Positions 1 to 6,382 of a stretch of 6,804 bases of DNA are shown in pieces (position 1 is the first letter of the stretch; each line of letters begins with the position of its first letter). Location: contig JBFHXF010000101.1 in NCBI GenBank assembly GCA_041599115.1, positions 1 to 6,804 on the forward strand, given 5' to 3'. This DNA comes from JACZUI01 sp041599115 (GTDB lineage Bacteria; Actinomycetota; Acidimicrobiia; Spongiisociales; ZC4RG35). The position numbers were made by a program, and so were the translations under genes. The notes under the pieces are model-generated. The model searched no databases and was not told where the DNA came from. It saw nothing but the letters and a program-made list of their open reading frames with translations.

Positions 1-152
1 CTTCAACACACCTCCATCACGATTAGCCAACCGCCGTGAGCAGCCGTGTGGGGTGGCGACGTCAAACTCCCTGTGAGCTGGGATCCGTCTCAAGGTTTCT
101 TGCTCAAATCCGATCTATCCAACGGCAGTCCACGGTATTTGAGGAGGAGAGA
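1..152. other. Upstream spacer with no recognisable gene
   Basis: No convincing coding sequence, tRNA or terminator was seen on either strand. An open frame does extend upstream of the first small gene to an ATG at 36, but its translation shows no domain and no ribosome binding site precedes that ATG. The only clear signal is the Shine-Dalgarno sequence GAGGAGG at 141-147, which belongs to the gene starting at 153. No good -35/-10 pair could be assigned, so the promoter of the small-gene pair is unknown or lies beyond the left edge. Confidence 0.5.
141..147 (+). promoter_or_regulatory. Strong ribosome binding site that decides a TTG start
   Basis: GAGGAGG closely matches the anti-Shine-Dalgarno complement and lies five bases before an in-frame TTG at 153. 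It is the reason for choosing this TTG over the in-frame ATG at 36. Confidence 0.7.
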
Positions 153-341
153 TTGAGACCTGCAAGCACCCGCCGCAACAGGCGCAGTCGGTGTAGCCAC
201 GAACACACGATCGCAAGCTCGGTCGCGGGCATGGAGCGTCTTGTCTGTGCCGCGTGTGGTCATGTCAGTGTCAAACTGGTGAGCGACTGGGTGACCCGGC
301 GAGGCATCCCAACGCCTCGCTACGAGCTCGACTCGCAGTGA
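153..341 (+). CDS. Small Cys/His (zinc-ribbon-like) protein, 62 aa
   Basis: This is a hypothetical protein of 62 residues. The start is a TTG preceded by GAGGAGG at ideal spacing. The first 13 residues are basic and rich in Arg. A C14-x-H16 (H18 is an alternative ligand) and C32-x2-C35-G arrangement follows, with 15 residues between the two halves, which suggests a single small zinc knuckle or ribbon. Short proteins of this style, with a Cys-x-His half and a Cys-x2-Cys-Gly-His half, are common as uncharacterised proteins in actinobacteria. The stop codon overlaps the GTG start of the next small gene (GTGA), so the two are probably co-translated. Zinc binding is inferred from residue spacing only. 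The molecular role is unknown; nucleic-acid or protein binding is possible. A longer version starting at ATG 36 (101 aa) is less likely. Confidence 0.7.
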   Translation: MRPASTRRNRRSRCSHEHTIASSVAGMERLVCAACGHVSVKLVSDWVTRRGIPTPRYELDSQ

Positions 342-532
342 GGCGCGCCGACAACGGCCTGCGCACCCCTGAATCTCGAGCCTGCCGTGAATGTTCGGCC
401 CCAGCTGTCTTCATCTCCCCGCGCGGCTTGCTCTGTGAAATCCATGGCGTCTCCTACCTCACCCAACACGACTGGATACCGGTTCGTAGGAAGTCTGAGC
501 AACGCCGGACGGCCGGAGCCTCCACCGACTGA
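338..532 (+). CDS. Small Cys/His (zinc-finger-like) protein, 64 aa, coupled to the gene upstream
   Basis: This is a hypothetical protein of 64 residues. The chosen start is the GTG at 338-340, which overlaps the upstream TGA at 339-341, a classic arrangement for translational coupling. No independent ribosome binding site is evident. The sequence has C16-x2-C19 and C33-x2-H36 separated by 13 residues, a compact treble-clef or ribbon-like spacing that could bind one zinc ion. An aromatic and basic stretch follows (H-D-W-I-P-V-R-R), then a polar tail. The open frame reaches back to an ATG at 254, but that would overlap most of the upstream gene and adds no recognisable domain. Pairing with another protein of the same size and metal-site style suggests a shared function, possibly as a heterodimer. 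That is inference, and no function can be assigned. Confidence 0.68.
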   Translation: MRRADNGLRTPESRACRECSAPAVFISPRGLLCEIHGVSYLTQHDWIPVRRKSEQRRTAGASTD

Positions 533-668
533 AAGGCTGCGCCCGGCCGAACATGGTTAACGGGTCTCTTCACCGGTGGCGCTGTCGGCTCAGCTAGCCG
601 AATGTGACTTTGTACCCTATTGGGAGTTCCGTTGGCAGGGCGACGATTGGTGGGCCCTGGGGCGACTT

Positions 669-1850
669 ATGGCACCTAAAACAGGTGTAGTCCTGGGAGG
701 GGGATGGGGTGGGCTTACGGCCGCCCACCACCTTCGGGACTCGTTGCCGGCGGAACATCGGATAGTTGTCGTCGAGCGTCGTGACACTTTTGGATTATGT
801 GTGTCGTATATGTGGCTCATGACGGGCGAGCGGGCCGGTCTCGAAGAGGTCGAGCGGAGGATGGGGAATCTCCGCCGTCCTGGGATCGAGTGGATTCACG
901 CTGCAGCCACCGGATTCGATCCCGAAGGGCGCACCGTGGAGACCGACGCAGGTCAGCTTGTTGGTGATTACGTGGTGATCGCTCTCGGAGCCGAACTGGC
1001 ACCCGAGTCGGTGCCGGGATTCTCGCAGGCCGCCCACAATCTCTATGCGGGTCGCGACGCAGCTGAATTGGGCGAGCTGCTTGCAGGGTTCGAAGGGGGC
1101 CGGATCGTTGTACTGGTGGCCGGGGCCCCATTCCGTTGCCCGGCGGCACCGTACGAGGCCGCGATGCTCGTCGAAGGGCTACTGCGCGAGCGGGGCATCC
1201 GCGATCGGAGCGAGGTCTCGCTCTACACGCCAGAGTCGGTCCCGATGGCGGTGGCAGGCCCGGTCGTCGGCCAGGCGCTCGAAAGTTTCATGGCCGACCG
1301 AGGTATCGCCTATCACCCACAGCACAGTGTGACCAGCATCGACTCGGTTTCCCGCACCGTTCATTTCGCTGGGCAAGTTGTGCCGTACGACCTTCTGATA
1401 GGCATACCTCCCCACCGTGCGCCGGCCCTGGTGGTCGACGCCGGACTGACCGATCAGACCGGGTACGTGCCGGTCCATCCCCAGACCCTGGAGATTCTCG
1501 CCGACGTGGACAACCTGGAGACCCGGTATCCCAACGTCTATGCCATCGGCGATGTGACTGCCATCAGGCTGCTCAACTCGATGCTTCTCCCCAAAGCCGG
1601 AGTCTTCGCCGAAGCCCACGCTCAGGTGGTGGCTGCCGCCATCTCCGCCAACATCCGCGGTGATCCCAAGCCGGCCGGGTACGACGGGAATGGCTTTTGC
1701 TACGTCGAAGTCGGAGATGGTCTGGCCGCATACGGGAGTGGAGACTTCTATGCGTTTCCCGGTCCCCGGGTCAAACTCGAGCTGCCGACTCCAGAAGCGA
1801 GGCGTGCCAAGGGCGAGTACGAACGACTACTCGATATCTGGTTCGACTAG
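669..1850 (+). CDS. FAD-dependent pyridine nucleotide-disulfide-type oxidoreductase, sulfide:quinone reductase / FCSD-like
   Basis: This 393-residue flavoprotein probably oxidises a sulfur or quinone-linked substrate with FAD. The N-terminal Rossmann fold shows G10-x-G12-x-x-G15 and an acidic residue at the end of the second strand (E36) for the FAD ribose. A second nucleotide-fold strand ends in ALGAE (about 105-109). The late FAD-contact motif YAIGDVTAI is at 291-299, followed by PKAGVFAEA. C157, in the segment PFRCPAAPYE, and C344, in GFCYVEVGDG, have nearly the spacing of the redox-active disulfide in flavocytochrome c sulfide dehydrogenase and related quinone reductases. A further cysteine is C44. 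Length and the C-terminal end fit soluble or peripheral members of the group. The start is taken at ATG 669 because the Rossmann strand begins a few codons later. A GTG at 576 would add 31 residues with no family character. Neither start has a strong Shine-Dalgarno sequence. The substrate is uncertain: sulfide, other thiols and NAD(P)H are all possible. Confidence 0.82.
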   Translation: MAPKTGVVLGGGWGGLTAAHHLRDSLPAEHRIVVVERRDTFGLCVSYMWLMTGERAGLEEVERRMGNLRRPGIEWIHAAATGFDPEGRTVETDAGQLVGDYVVIALGAELAPESVPGFSQAAHNLYAGRDAAELGELLAGFEGGRIVVLVAGAPFRCPAAPYEAAMLVEGLLRERGIRDRSEVSLYTPESVPMAVAGPVVGQALESFMADRGIAYHPQHSVTSIDSVSRTVHFAGQVVPYDLLIGIPPHRAPALVVDAGLTDQTGYVPVHPQTLEILADVDNLETRYPNVYAIGDVTAIRLLNSMLLPKAGVFAEAHAQVVAAAISANIRGDPKPAGYDGNGFCYVEVGDGLAAYGSGDFYAFPGPRVKLELPTPEARRAKGEYERLLDIWFD

Positions 1851-1886
1851 CAGCGGGATAGTGGCTGCGGGGATCAGTCATTGGCC

Positions 1887-1918
1887 GGTGCGAGTCGCAC
1901 CAGGAGTGCCTCACTCCT
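1887..1918. terminator. Two adjacent triloop hairpins between convergent genes, probable bidirectional terminator
   Basis: Two perfect stem-loops lie back to back. The first is GGTGCG-AGT-CGCACC (1887-1901), a 6-bp stem. The second is AGGAGTG-CCT-CACTCCT (1902-1918), a 7-bp stem. They sit 37 bases after the oxidoreductase stop, and the second contains the stop codon of the convergent small membrane protein gene. Only three T residues follow on the + strand and there is no U-tract on the - strand, so this is not a canonical intrinsic terminator. The position still fits termination or 3'-end protection for both transcripts. Confidence 0.5.
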
Positions 1919-2099
1919 TTGGTCGACCGCGCCGGGCAGACTGGGTCAGGGTAAGACCGGCAACCACGGCCATCGCACCCCAGAGAACCCAAATCCTGTC
2001 CCCGGTCATGAAGCTCTTCGGGGCAAAGGCAACATCCAGTCCTTGAAGAATCCAGATTGTGCCGGTAATCAACAGGACTACCCCTCCAGCAAGCTTCAC
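1911..2099 (-). CDS. Small two-helix membrane protein with SFMTG motif, 62 aa
   Basis: This hypothetical integral membrane protein has two hydrophobic segments, at about residues 3-22 and 36-54. They are joined by a short loop carrying the motif S29-F-M-T-G33. The C-terminus is basic and polar (SARRGRPKE), which suggests a cytoplasmic tail and therefore both ends inside. The pattern GxxWxLQG, then SFMTG, then W-x-x-x-G resembles a small family seen in actinobacteria as uncharacterised proteins; this is from memory and not from a search. The start is GTG at 2099, with a GGAGA ribosome binding site at 2106-2110 (bases on the - strand) six bases upstream. It converges on the oxidoreductase gene and is divergent from the beta-helix lipoprotein gene. 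The function is unknown. Confidence 0.72.
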   Translation of the reverse strand: MKLAGGVVLLITGTIWILQGLDVAFAPKSFMTGDRIWVLWGAMAVVAGLTLTQSARRGRPKE

Positions 2100-2344
2100 C
2101 TTCTGTCTCCATCTTCACGTCGGTGGTGGTGGCAAGTCGAAAGCTAGCTGTCCTTCCCACAAAGGTCGTTGACCAGGATGGTCATTTGGGGTGGCCGCGT
2201 AGTTCGCTTTGGGGTCGGGTTCGTATGTATGTGTCCGGAGAAGGAGGGGAGGCTCACGGCGAAGCCTCGTGATGGTCTGCCGGATGCGGGGACTCTTACG
2301 TCGAATGGCTTTAGGACTCGTCCCCGAATCCCGATGGCCTAGTG
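2100..2344. promoter_or_regulatory. Divergent intergenic region with several inverted repeats
   Basis: This spacer must hold the promoters of both the small membrane protein (-) and the lipoprotein (+), but no convincing -35/-10 pair was found for either. It does contain TGACC-N5-GGTCA (2170-2184), a possible operator. A purine run rich in GGAG lies at 2237-2252. A hairpin GAGGCT/AGCCTC with an 8-base loop spans 2249-2268. A 7-bp inverted repeat CGGGGAC/GTCCCCG (2287-2293 and 2320-2326) lies just upstream of the lipoprotein start. Open frames crossing this stretch look non-coding. Confidence 0.35.
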
Positions 2345-4021
2345 ATGAGACGCACCACGCTTCTCGCTCTCGGGATGCTCGCTTTCGTTTTCGGGGCATC
2401 TTGTGCCAACTCCAGTGGAAGGCCGGTTCCCTCATCGGTCGACCCCAGCCCGACGACGACGGCAGCGTCAGTTCCGGGGGTTTCCTCGAGCCCGATCGAA
2501 CCTGGGACCGAGTCCAAGAGCGGCGATAAAGACTGCATCGCCTCCGGGAAAACCGAACAGATCATCGCTGCTCTGGACAACCAAGGCGATCAGGCAGTGC
2601 TGTGCCCCGGATCGATCTTCGAACTCTCTGACACGATCGAGTTCACGGCTCCTGATCAAGCCCTCTACACCCTCGGAAAGCCAACTGACGGCTCTCGTGC
2701 GACACTTTCGATCGCCAGTCCGGATCTCACTGTTGCGGTGAGCGCAGCAAACCAGCCTGGCGCCTATTTGGGCCATTTGCAGATCGATGGAAACCGAGAC
2801 GCGCTGGGCGTCGGTCCACCAGGAGGTCTCATCGAGTGGGGCGGTAACGGCGCCGACACCGTCGTGGAGTGGGTGAGGGCATTCGAGCCTCGCGGCTGGT
2901 CGATCCTCGTTCTCGGTCACGGGGATGATCTCATGTGCCGCCGGGCCGCGGCCCGTCATAACGAGCTCGGTCCCGCCGGTCGGGCAGAGTATGTGATCGC
3001 TGACGGCATTTCGCTCGCATGCCGGGACTCAATCGTTGAGCACAACACGATCGTCGACGCCACGGACGGCGGGATCGTAATCTTTCAGGCACCCGGTTCC
3101 TACATAGGTCAGAACACGATTCGAGCCGAGCACCGGATCATGTTCTACGGCATCTCGATGGTCGATTCCGGTCCTTACGGCGGCGATTTCGGTGGCACCC
3201 GTGTAGTCGGCAACCGGATAGAGGCGAACGGCGAACTCATCCGTTACGGCATCCCGATGGGGCCCTGGGTGGTGTGCATGCCCGACAACGAGATGACCGG
3301 GCCCCGGAGTCGCGGAGCGGTGGTTCGCGACAACTTGCTCACCGGCGACAAGATGGGTTATGGCTTTGTGATGGCTGGAGTCGAGGATTGGACGGCACTG
3401 GCCAACGTCGATGAGTCAACCCACCTGCCCGGCAGATCTGACGACTGCTTCGGCCGCCAGGTCGACGCACCTGGCGGATTCCAGGTGCTCGATCGAGTTT
3501 CCGAGGGCGAATTCCAATCAGAGTTCGAGCCAGCAGTCCTCGGCTGGGGCGGATCCCAGTGGCGGCTGCACGTGTTCGTGGACGAGTCGTGCCTGGCCGA
3601 ACGGATCGGCTCCGATGTCCTCGCCGGCATTCGATCCGGTCGGATGGGGCCCATCTGGCCGTCGCTGGAGGAAACTCCAGGCGGCGAGTTCACGGCCCAA
3701 TGCATGGAGACCTTCGTCCCACCGCTGATGCCCGCCGGAGCCTCAGGAATCGTTGTCGCCGTCGATCCATGCGTTCCGTTCTGTATCGGGGTTCGCCTCA
3801 TGAACTGGGGTGAAACAGCAGCCGACCTATCGGCCGTGAGACTCCACATGAACCAGTTCCTCGTGTCGTGTCCTGGATTGCCACCCTCGATCGAGCCGGG
3901 AGAGGAGGCCTCATGCCGCATCGATCGATACGTCGGACCGGGATTCAACCTGATGGACTGGTACGGGATCCAGGAATCCGAGGGCTCTGGCCTGGGATTC
4001 CAGTATCCATACGAGGGCTAG
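2345..4021 (+). CDS. Probable secreted lipoprotein with right-handed parallel beta-helix (pectate-lyase-like fold)
   Basis: This protein has 558 residues. The N-terminus has two Arg, a hydrophobic core (about 5-16) and the lipobox-like G17-A-S-C20, so lipid attachment at C20 is likely, although Gly at -3 is atypical. A Ser/Pro/Thr-rich linker (21-60) follows. A beta-helix region then spans about 64-350. It opens with C64, an AVLCPG strand and a DGNR turn, and repeats the N-x-I / N-x-L pattern (NTIVDATDGGIVIF, NTIRAEH, NRIEANG, DNLLTGD) typical of stacked coils. Proteins of this fold usually bind or cleave polysaccharides, but no catalytic set can be named. The last 150-200 residues contain C368, C416, C453, C476, C480, C509 and C524 and are unfamiliar. 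The segment 482-525 (VRLMNWGETAADLS...) could be a small beta-sandwich. The start is ATG 2345 or the adjacent GTG 2342; an in-frame stop at 2312 rules out earlier starts. No clear Shine-Dalgarno sequence is present. Confidence 0.78.
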   Translation: MRRTTLLALGMLAFVFGASCANSSGRPVPSSVDPSPTTTAASVPGVSSSPIEPGTESKSGDKDCIASGKTEQIIAALDNQGDQAVLCPGSIFELSDTIEFTAPDQALYTLGKPTDGSRATLSIASPDLTVAVSAANQPGAYLGHLQIDGNRDALGVGPPGGLIEWGGNGADTVVEWVRAFEPRGWSILVLGHGDDLMCRRAAARHNELGPAGRAEYVIADGISLACRDSIVEHNTIVDATDGGIVIFQAPGSYIGQNTIRAEHRIMFYGISMVDSGPYGGDFGGTRVVGNRIEANGELIRYGIPMGPWVVCMPDNEMTGPRSRGAVVRDNLLTGDKMGYGFVMAGVEDWTALANVDESTHLPGRSDDCFGRQVDAPGGFQVLDRVSEGEFQSEFEPAVLGWGGSQWRLHVFVDESCLAERIGSDVLAGIRSGRMGPIWPSLEETPGGEFTAQCMETFVPPLMPAGASGIVVAVDPCVPFCIGVRLMNWGETAADLSAVRLHMNQFLVSCPGLPPSIEPGEEASCRIDRYVGPGFNLMDWYGIQESEGSGLGFQYPYEG

Positions 4022-4044
4022 CCGGGGCGAGGTGCGCAGGCAAG

Positions 4045-4602
4045 CTATGAAGACTGAGAGGGATCGGGGGAGGTGTGTTGGCTGCCATCCCCCGCTGGAT
4101 CCAGTTTGGAAATTCGCACCGGAGGCAACATGTCGGAAGTCTTCCGCAGCGCAATTCTTCCCGATTTGACCAGTTCCAGGATCCCGTAGGGACGCATCCG
4201 ATCAAGAAACGAGGCCAGTTGTGACGGCGTGCCCATGGCCTCGAGTGTCATCGAACTGTCGGCAATATCGACAACTCGGGCATCGAACAGACCGGCGGTG
4301 TCGCGTACCTCCCCTCGGGAGCCCGCACTGCAGCCGACCTTGACGAGCAGAACCTCTCTTTCCAAAGCCTCACCCGGTTCTAACTCCTGCACCTTGATGA
4401 TGTTCACCAGTTTGTGGAGTTGTTTCTTGAGCTGCTCCAACTCCGGTGCGTCGACAACCAGCGTTATTGCTGATCGGCCTTCCACGTGGGTCGGTCCGAC
4501 CGCGAGAGAATGGATGTTGAAGCCACGGTTGGAGAACATCGCAGATACCCGGGCGAGCACGCCGGGTTTGTTTTCGACGATCACCGAGAGCGTGTGCTGC
4601 AT
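4045..4602 (-). CDS. ilvN: Acetolactate synthase small (regulatory) subunit
   Basis: This 185-residue regulatory subunit binds the catalytic IlvB subunit, raises its activity and mediates inhibition by valine. An N-terminal ACT domain covers about residues 3-76, opening HTLSVIVENKPGVLARV and continuing through FSNRGFNIHSL. N11, G14 and N29 fall at the same positions as the valine-site residues of E. coli IlvH, so feedback inhibition is probably retained. The C-terminal regulatory domain covers about 80-165, and a polar tail of some 20 residues follows. The ATG at 4602 shares one base with the ilvB stop (TGATG), which indicates translational coupling. It ends only 23 bases from the convergent lipoprotein stop, and no terminator hairpin is visible there. 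No ilvC follows, unlike in many ilvBNC operons. Confidence 0.96.
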   Translation of the reverse strand: MQHTLSVIVENKPGVLARVSAMFSNRGFNIHSLAVGPTHVEGRSAITLVVDAPELEQLKKQLHKLVNIIKVQELEPGEALEREVLLVKVGCSAGSRGEVRDTAGLFDARVVDIADSSMTLEAMGTPSQLASFLDRMRPYGILELVKSGRIALRKTSDMLPPVRISKLDPAGDGSQHTSPDPSQSS

Positions 4603-6320
4603 CAGAGGTCCCCGGGCCCCATGGCTATGTCGTCATTCGAGCCCCCCGGGCGGATCATGGGAAAGCACATCTCATCGGGATCGATCACGACTTCGGTCAC
4701 AACTGGCCGGTCCTCAACTGTCAGTGCTTTCTCGATCGCCGAGTCGACGTCACACGGGTGGTCGACTCGCAGGCCCGCGCACCCCATCGCCTCGGCCAGC
4801 TTGGGGTAGTCGGGTGTGTCGACGGGCATGACGCTGGCGGAGAGACGACCTCCATAGAAGAGGTTCTGCCACTGTTTCACCATCCCGTAGCCGCCGTTGT
4901 TGAAGACAAAGACCTTCACCGGGATCTCCTCGACGGCAGCGGTGATCAGCTCGTGGAACGTCATTTGAAAACACCCGTCTCCGTCCAATGCGATCACCAG
5001 GTCTTTCGGTCGGGCTGCCTTAGCCCCGATGGCGGCGGGGACGGCAAAGCCCATGGTGCCGAGGCCGCCGGAGTTGATCCAGGATCGCGCCCGGGTGAAA
5101 CCCCAGAACTGCGAAGCCCACATCTGATGCTGACCTACCCCGGAGGCGACGATGGCGTCACCCCGGGTGATGGAATGAAGTCTCTCGATGAAGTACTGGG
5201 CCTTGATCGGCCCGTGCGGGCTCATCTCGTAGGCCAGCGGCTTCTCCTTCTTCCAGGTCGCAAGCTGGGCCAACCACTCGCTTCTGGGAGGAGCGGGCCG
5301 CGACCCCCTTGATGAACGTAGACGCGCCAGCAAGTCCACCAGGACGACGCGGGCGTCACCCACAATCGGAACCTGAGCCGTTCTCACCTTGCCGATCTCG
5401 GCCGGATCGACATCGATGTGAATCACCCTGGCATGTGGGGCGAAGGAAGCTGCGTCCCCTGTCACCCGGTCATCGAACCTCGCTGCGACCGCAACGAGAA
5501 CATCGCATTTCTGCATGGCGGTCGTCGCGGTGTAGTTGCCGTGCATCCCGGGCATGCCCAGGGCCAGCGGGTGATCGTCGGGAAAAGCCCCCCTCGCCAT
5601 CAGCGTGGTTGTCACAGGGACGTTGGCCTCGACCGCGAAATCCAACAGATCCTGGCTCGCTCCCGCCTTGATCACTCCGCCTCCCGTATACAACACGGGT
5701 CGTTCAGCGGATTCGATCATCTCGATGGCGGCGGCGATCTGCTTGGGGTGCCCTCTCTTGGTCGGCTTGTACCCGGGCAGTCCGGCGAGGGTGGGCTCCG
5801 ACCACGAAGTTGTCTGGTTGAGGATGTTCTTGGGTAGGTCGACGAGCACCGGCCCGGGGCGACCGGTGGACGCCAGATGGAAGGCCTCGTGGACGATGAA
5901 GGGGATCTGATCGACCTCGGCGACCAGATATGAATGCTTGGTGCAGTGCATTGCCAGCCCGGTGGTGTAGGCCTCCTGGAATGCGTCGCTGCCGATGGAA
6001 GCCGTCGGAACCTGCCCGGTGATGGCAACAAGCGGCGTCGAGTCCATGTGGGCGTTCTGGAGCGGTGTGATCAGGTTTGTTGCACCCGGCCCGGATGTGG
6101 CCATCACCACGCCCACCCCTCCCGTCGCTATGGCATATCCCTCGGCCATGTGACCGGCGCCTTGCTCGTGTCGGGCCAGGACATGACGGATCGGACTGTC
6201 AAGCAGAGGGTCGTATGCGGGGAGAATGGCGCCTCCGGGAACCCCGAAGATCATCTCCACCCCCTCGTATTCGAGGCTCTGGAGAAGTGCATTTGATCCG
6301 GTGAATGGTTTCTGTGTCAT
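4602..6320 (-). CDS. ilvB: Acetolactate synthase large (catalytic) subunit
   Basis: This 572-residue thiamine diphosphate enzyme condenses two pyruvates to 2-acetolactate, or pyruvate with 2-oxobutyrate to 2-aceto-2-hydroxybutyrate, in branched-chain amino acid synthesis. The N-terminal domain has FGVPGG (25-30) and the catalytic glutamate E52 in RHEQGAGHMAEGYA, followed by TSGPGATNL (75-83). The central FAD-associated domain covers about 190-335. The C-terminal ThDP domain has the metal/diphosphate motif G447-D-G449 ending at N474-N475. Length is normal for the family. The start is ATG 6320. An in-frame GTG at 6362 would place codons across the attenuator terminator and adds residues with no family match. 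The chosen ATG has no Shine-Dalgarno sequence, because the bases before it are the terminator U-tract and CTTACCAAA. Expression appears controlled by the leader region upstream. ilvN follows with a one-base overlap. Confidence 0.97.
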   Translation of the reverse strand: MTQKPFTGSNALLQSLEYEGVEMIFGVPGGAILPAYDPLLDSPIRHVLARHEQGAGHMAEGYAIATGGVGVVMATSGPGATNLITPLQNAHMDSTPLVAITGQVPTASIGSDAFQEAYTTGLAMHCTKHSYLVAEVDQIPFIVHEAFHLASTGRPGPVLVDLPKNILNQTTSWSEPTLAGLPGYKPTKRGHPKQIAAAIEMIESAERPVLYTGGGVIKAGASQDLLDFAVEANVPVTTTLMARGAFPDDHPLALGMPGMHGNYTATTAMQKCDVLVAVAARFDDRVTGDAASFAPHARVIHIDVDPAEIGKVRTAQVPIVGDARVVLVDLLARLRSSRGSRPAPPRSEWLAQLATWKKEKPLAYEMSPHGPIKAQYFIERLHSITRGDAIVASGVGQHQMWASQFWGFTRARSWINSGGLGTMGFAVPAAIGAKAARPKDLVIALDGDGCFQMTFHELITAAVEEIPVKVFVFNNGGYGMVKQWQNLFYGGRLSASVMPVDTPDYPKLAEAMGCAGLRVDHPCDVDSAIEKALTVEDRPVVTEVVIDPDEMCFPMIRPGGSNDDIAMGPGDL

Positions 6321-6326
6321 TTTGGT

Positions 6327-6354
6327 AAGAAAAAACCCTCCGGTGGGGAGGGTT
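6327..6354 (-). terminator. Intrinsic terminator (attenuator) in the ilvB leader
   Basis: Read on the - strand, an 8-bp perfect stem AACCCTCC/GGAGGGTT with loop CCACC is followed by a run of six or more T, then CTT. This is a textbook Rho-independent terminator placed between a promoter and the gene it serves. Its tail ends six bases before the ilvB ATG, so it can only act as an attenuator of ilvBN. Confidence 0.9.
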
Positions 6355-6355
6355 G

Positions 6356-6382
6356 AGCGCACGCAAGAAGCCGACGTGCGCT
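6356..6382 (-). promoter_or_regulatory. Leader hairpin next to the attenuator
   Basis: On the - strand AGCGCACG (6382-6375) pairs perfectly with CGTGCGCT (6363-6356) around an 11-base loop. The left arm begins in the TAG stop codon of the leader peptide, and a single base separates the right arm from the terminator stem. A ribosome paused on the Val/Ile codons or at the stop would cover the left arm, which makes this hairpin a likely sensor or pause structure. Confidence 0.7.

Noticed and set aside
36..152. N-terminal extension of the first small gene from ATG 36
   Set aside because: No ribosome binding site at 36 and no domain in the extra 39 residues, whereas GAGGAGG sits just before the in-frame TTG at 153.
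254..337. Start of the second small gene at ATG 254
   Set aside because: It would overlap the first small gene by nearly 90 bases. The GTG at 338 gives a precise GTGA overlap and keeps all Cys/His ligands.
586..600. Hairpin CGGCT/AGCCG as a terminator of the small-gene pair
   Set aside because: Stem of only 5 bp with no T-run; likely chance in GC-rich DNA.
576..668. 31-residue N-terminal extension of the oxidoreductase from GTG 576
   Set aside because: The extra residues do not look like the family, whose Rossmann strand normally begins within a few residues of the start. Kept only as an alternative.
2115..2435. - strand open frame across the divergent spacer (106 aa)
   Set aside because: Low-complexity Arg/Pro composition, overlap with the lipoprotein start and no ribosome binding site or domain.
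2209..2529. + strand open frame overlapping the lipoprotein start (106 aa)
   Set aside because: Arg/Ser-rich out-of-frame translation of the lipoprotein region. A purine-rich run upstream looked like a ribosome binding site, but no family match or plausible start follows at proper spacing.
3358..3948. - strand 196-aa open frame opposite the lipoprotein gene
   Set aside because: Ser/Pro/Arg-rich shadow of a GC-rich coding strand with no domain. The + strand frame is clearly the gene.
4022..4044. Terminator between the lipoprotein gene and ilvN
   Set aside because: Only a 4-bp TAGC/GCTA pairing and no T-run were visible.
6321..6362. ilvB start at GTG 6362
   Set aside because: The added codons span the attenuator hairpin and U-tract and have no match to the family N-terminus.
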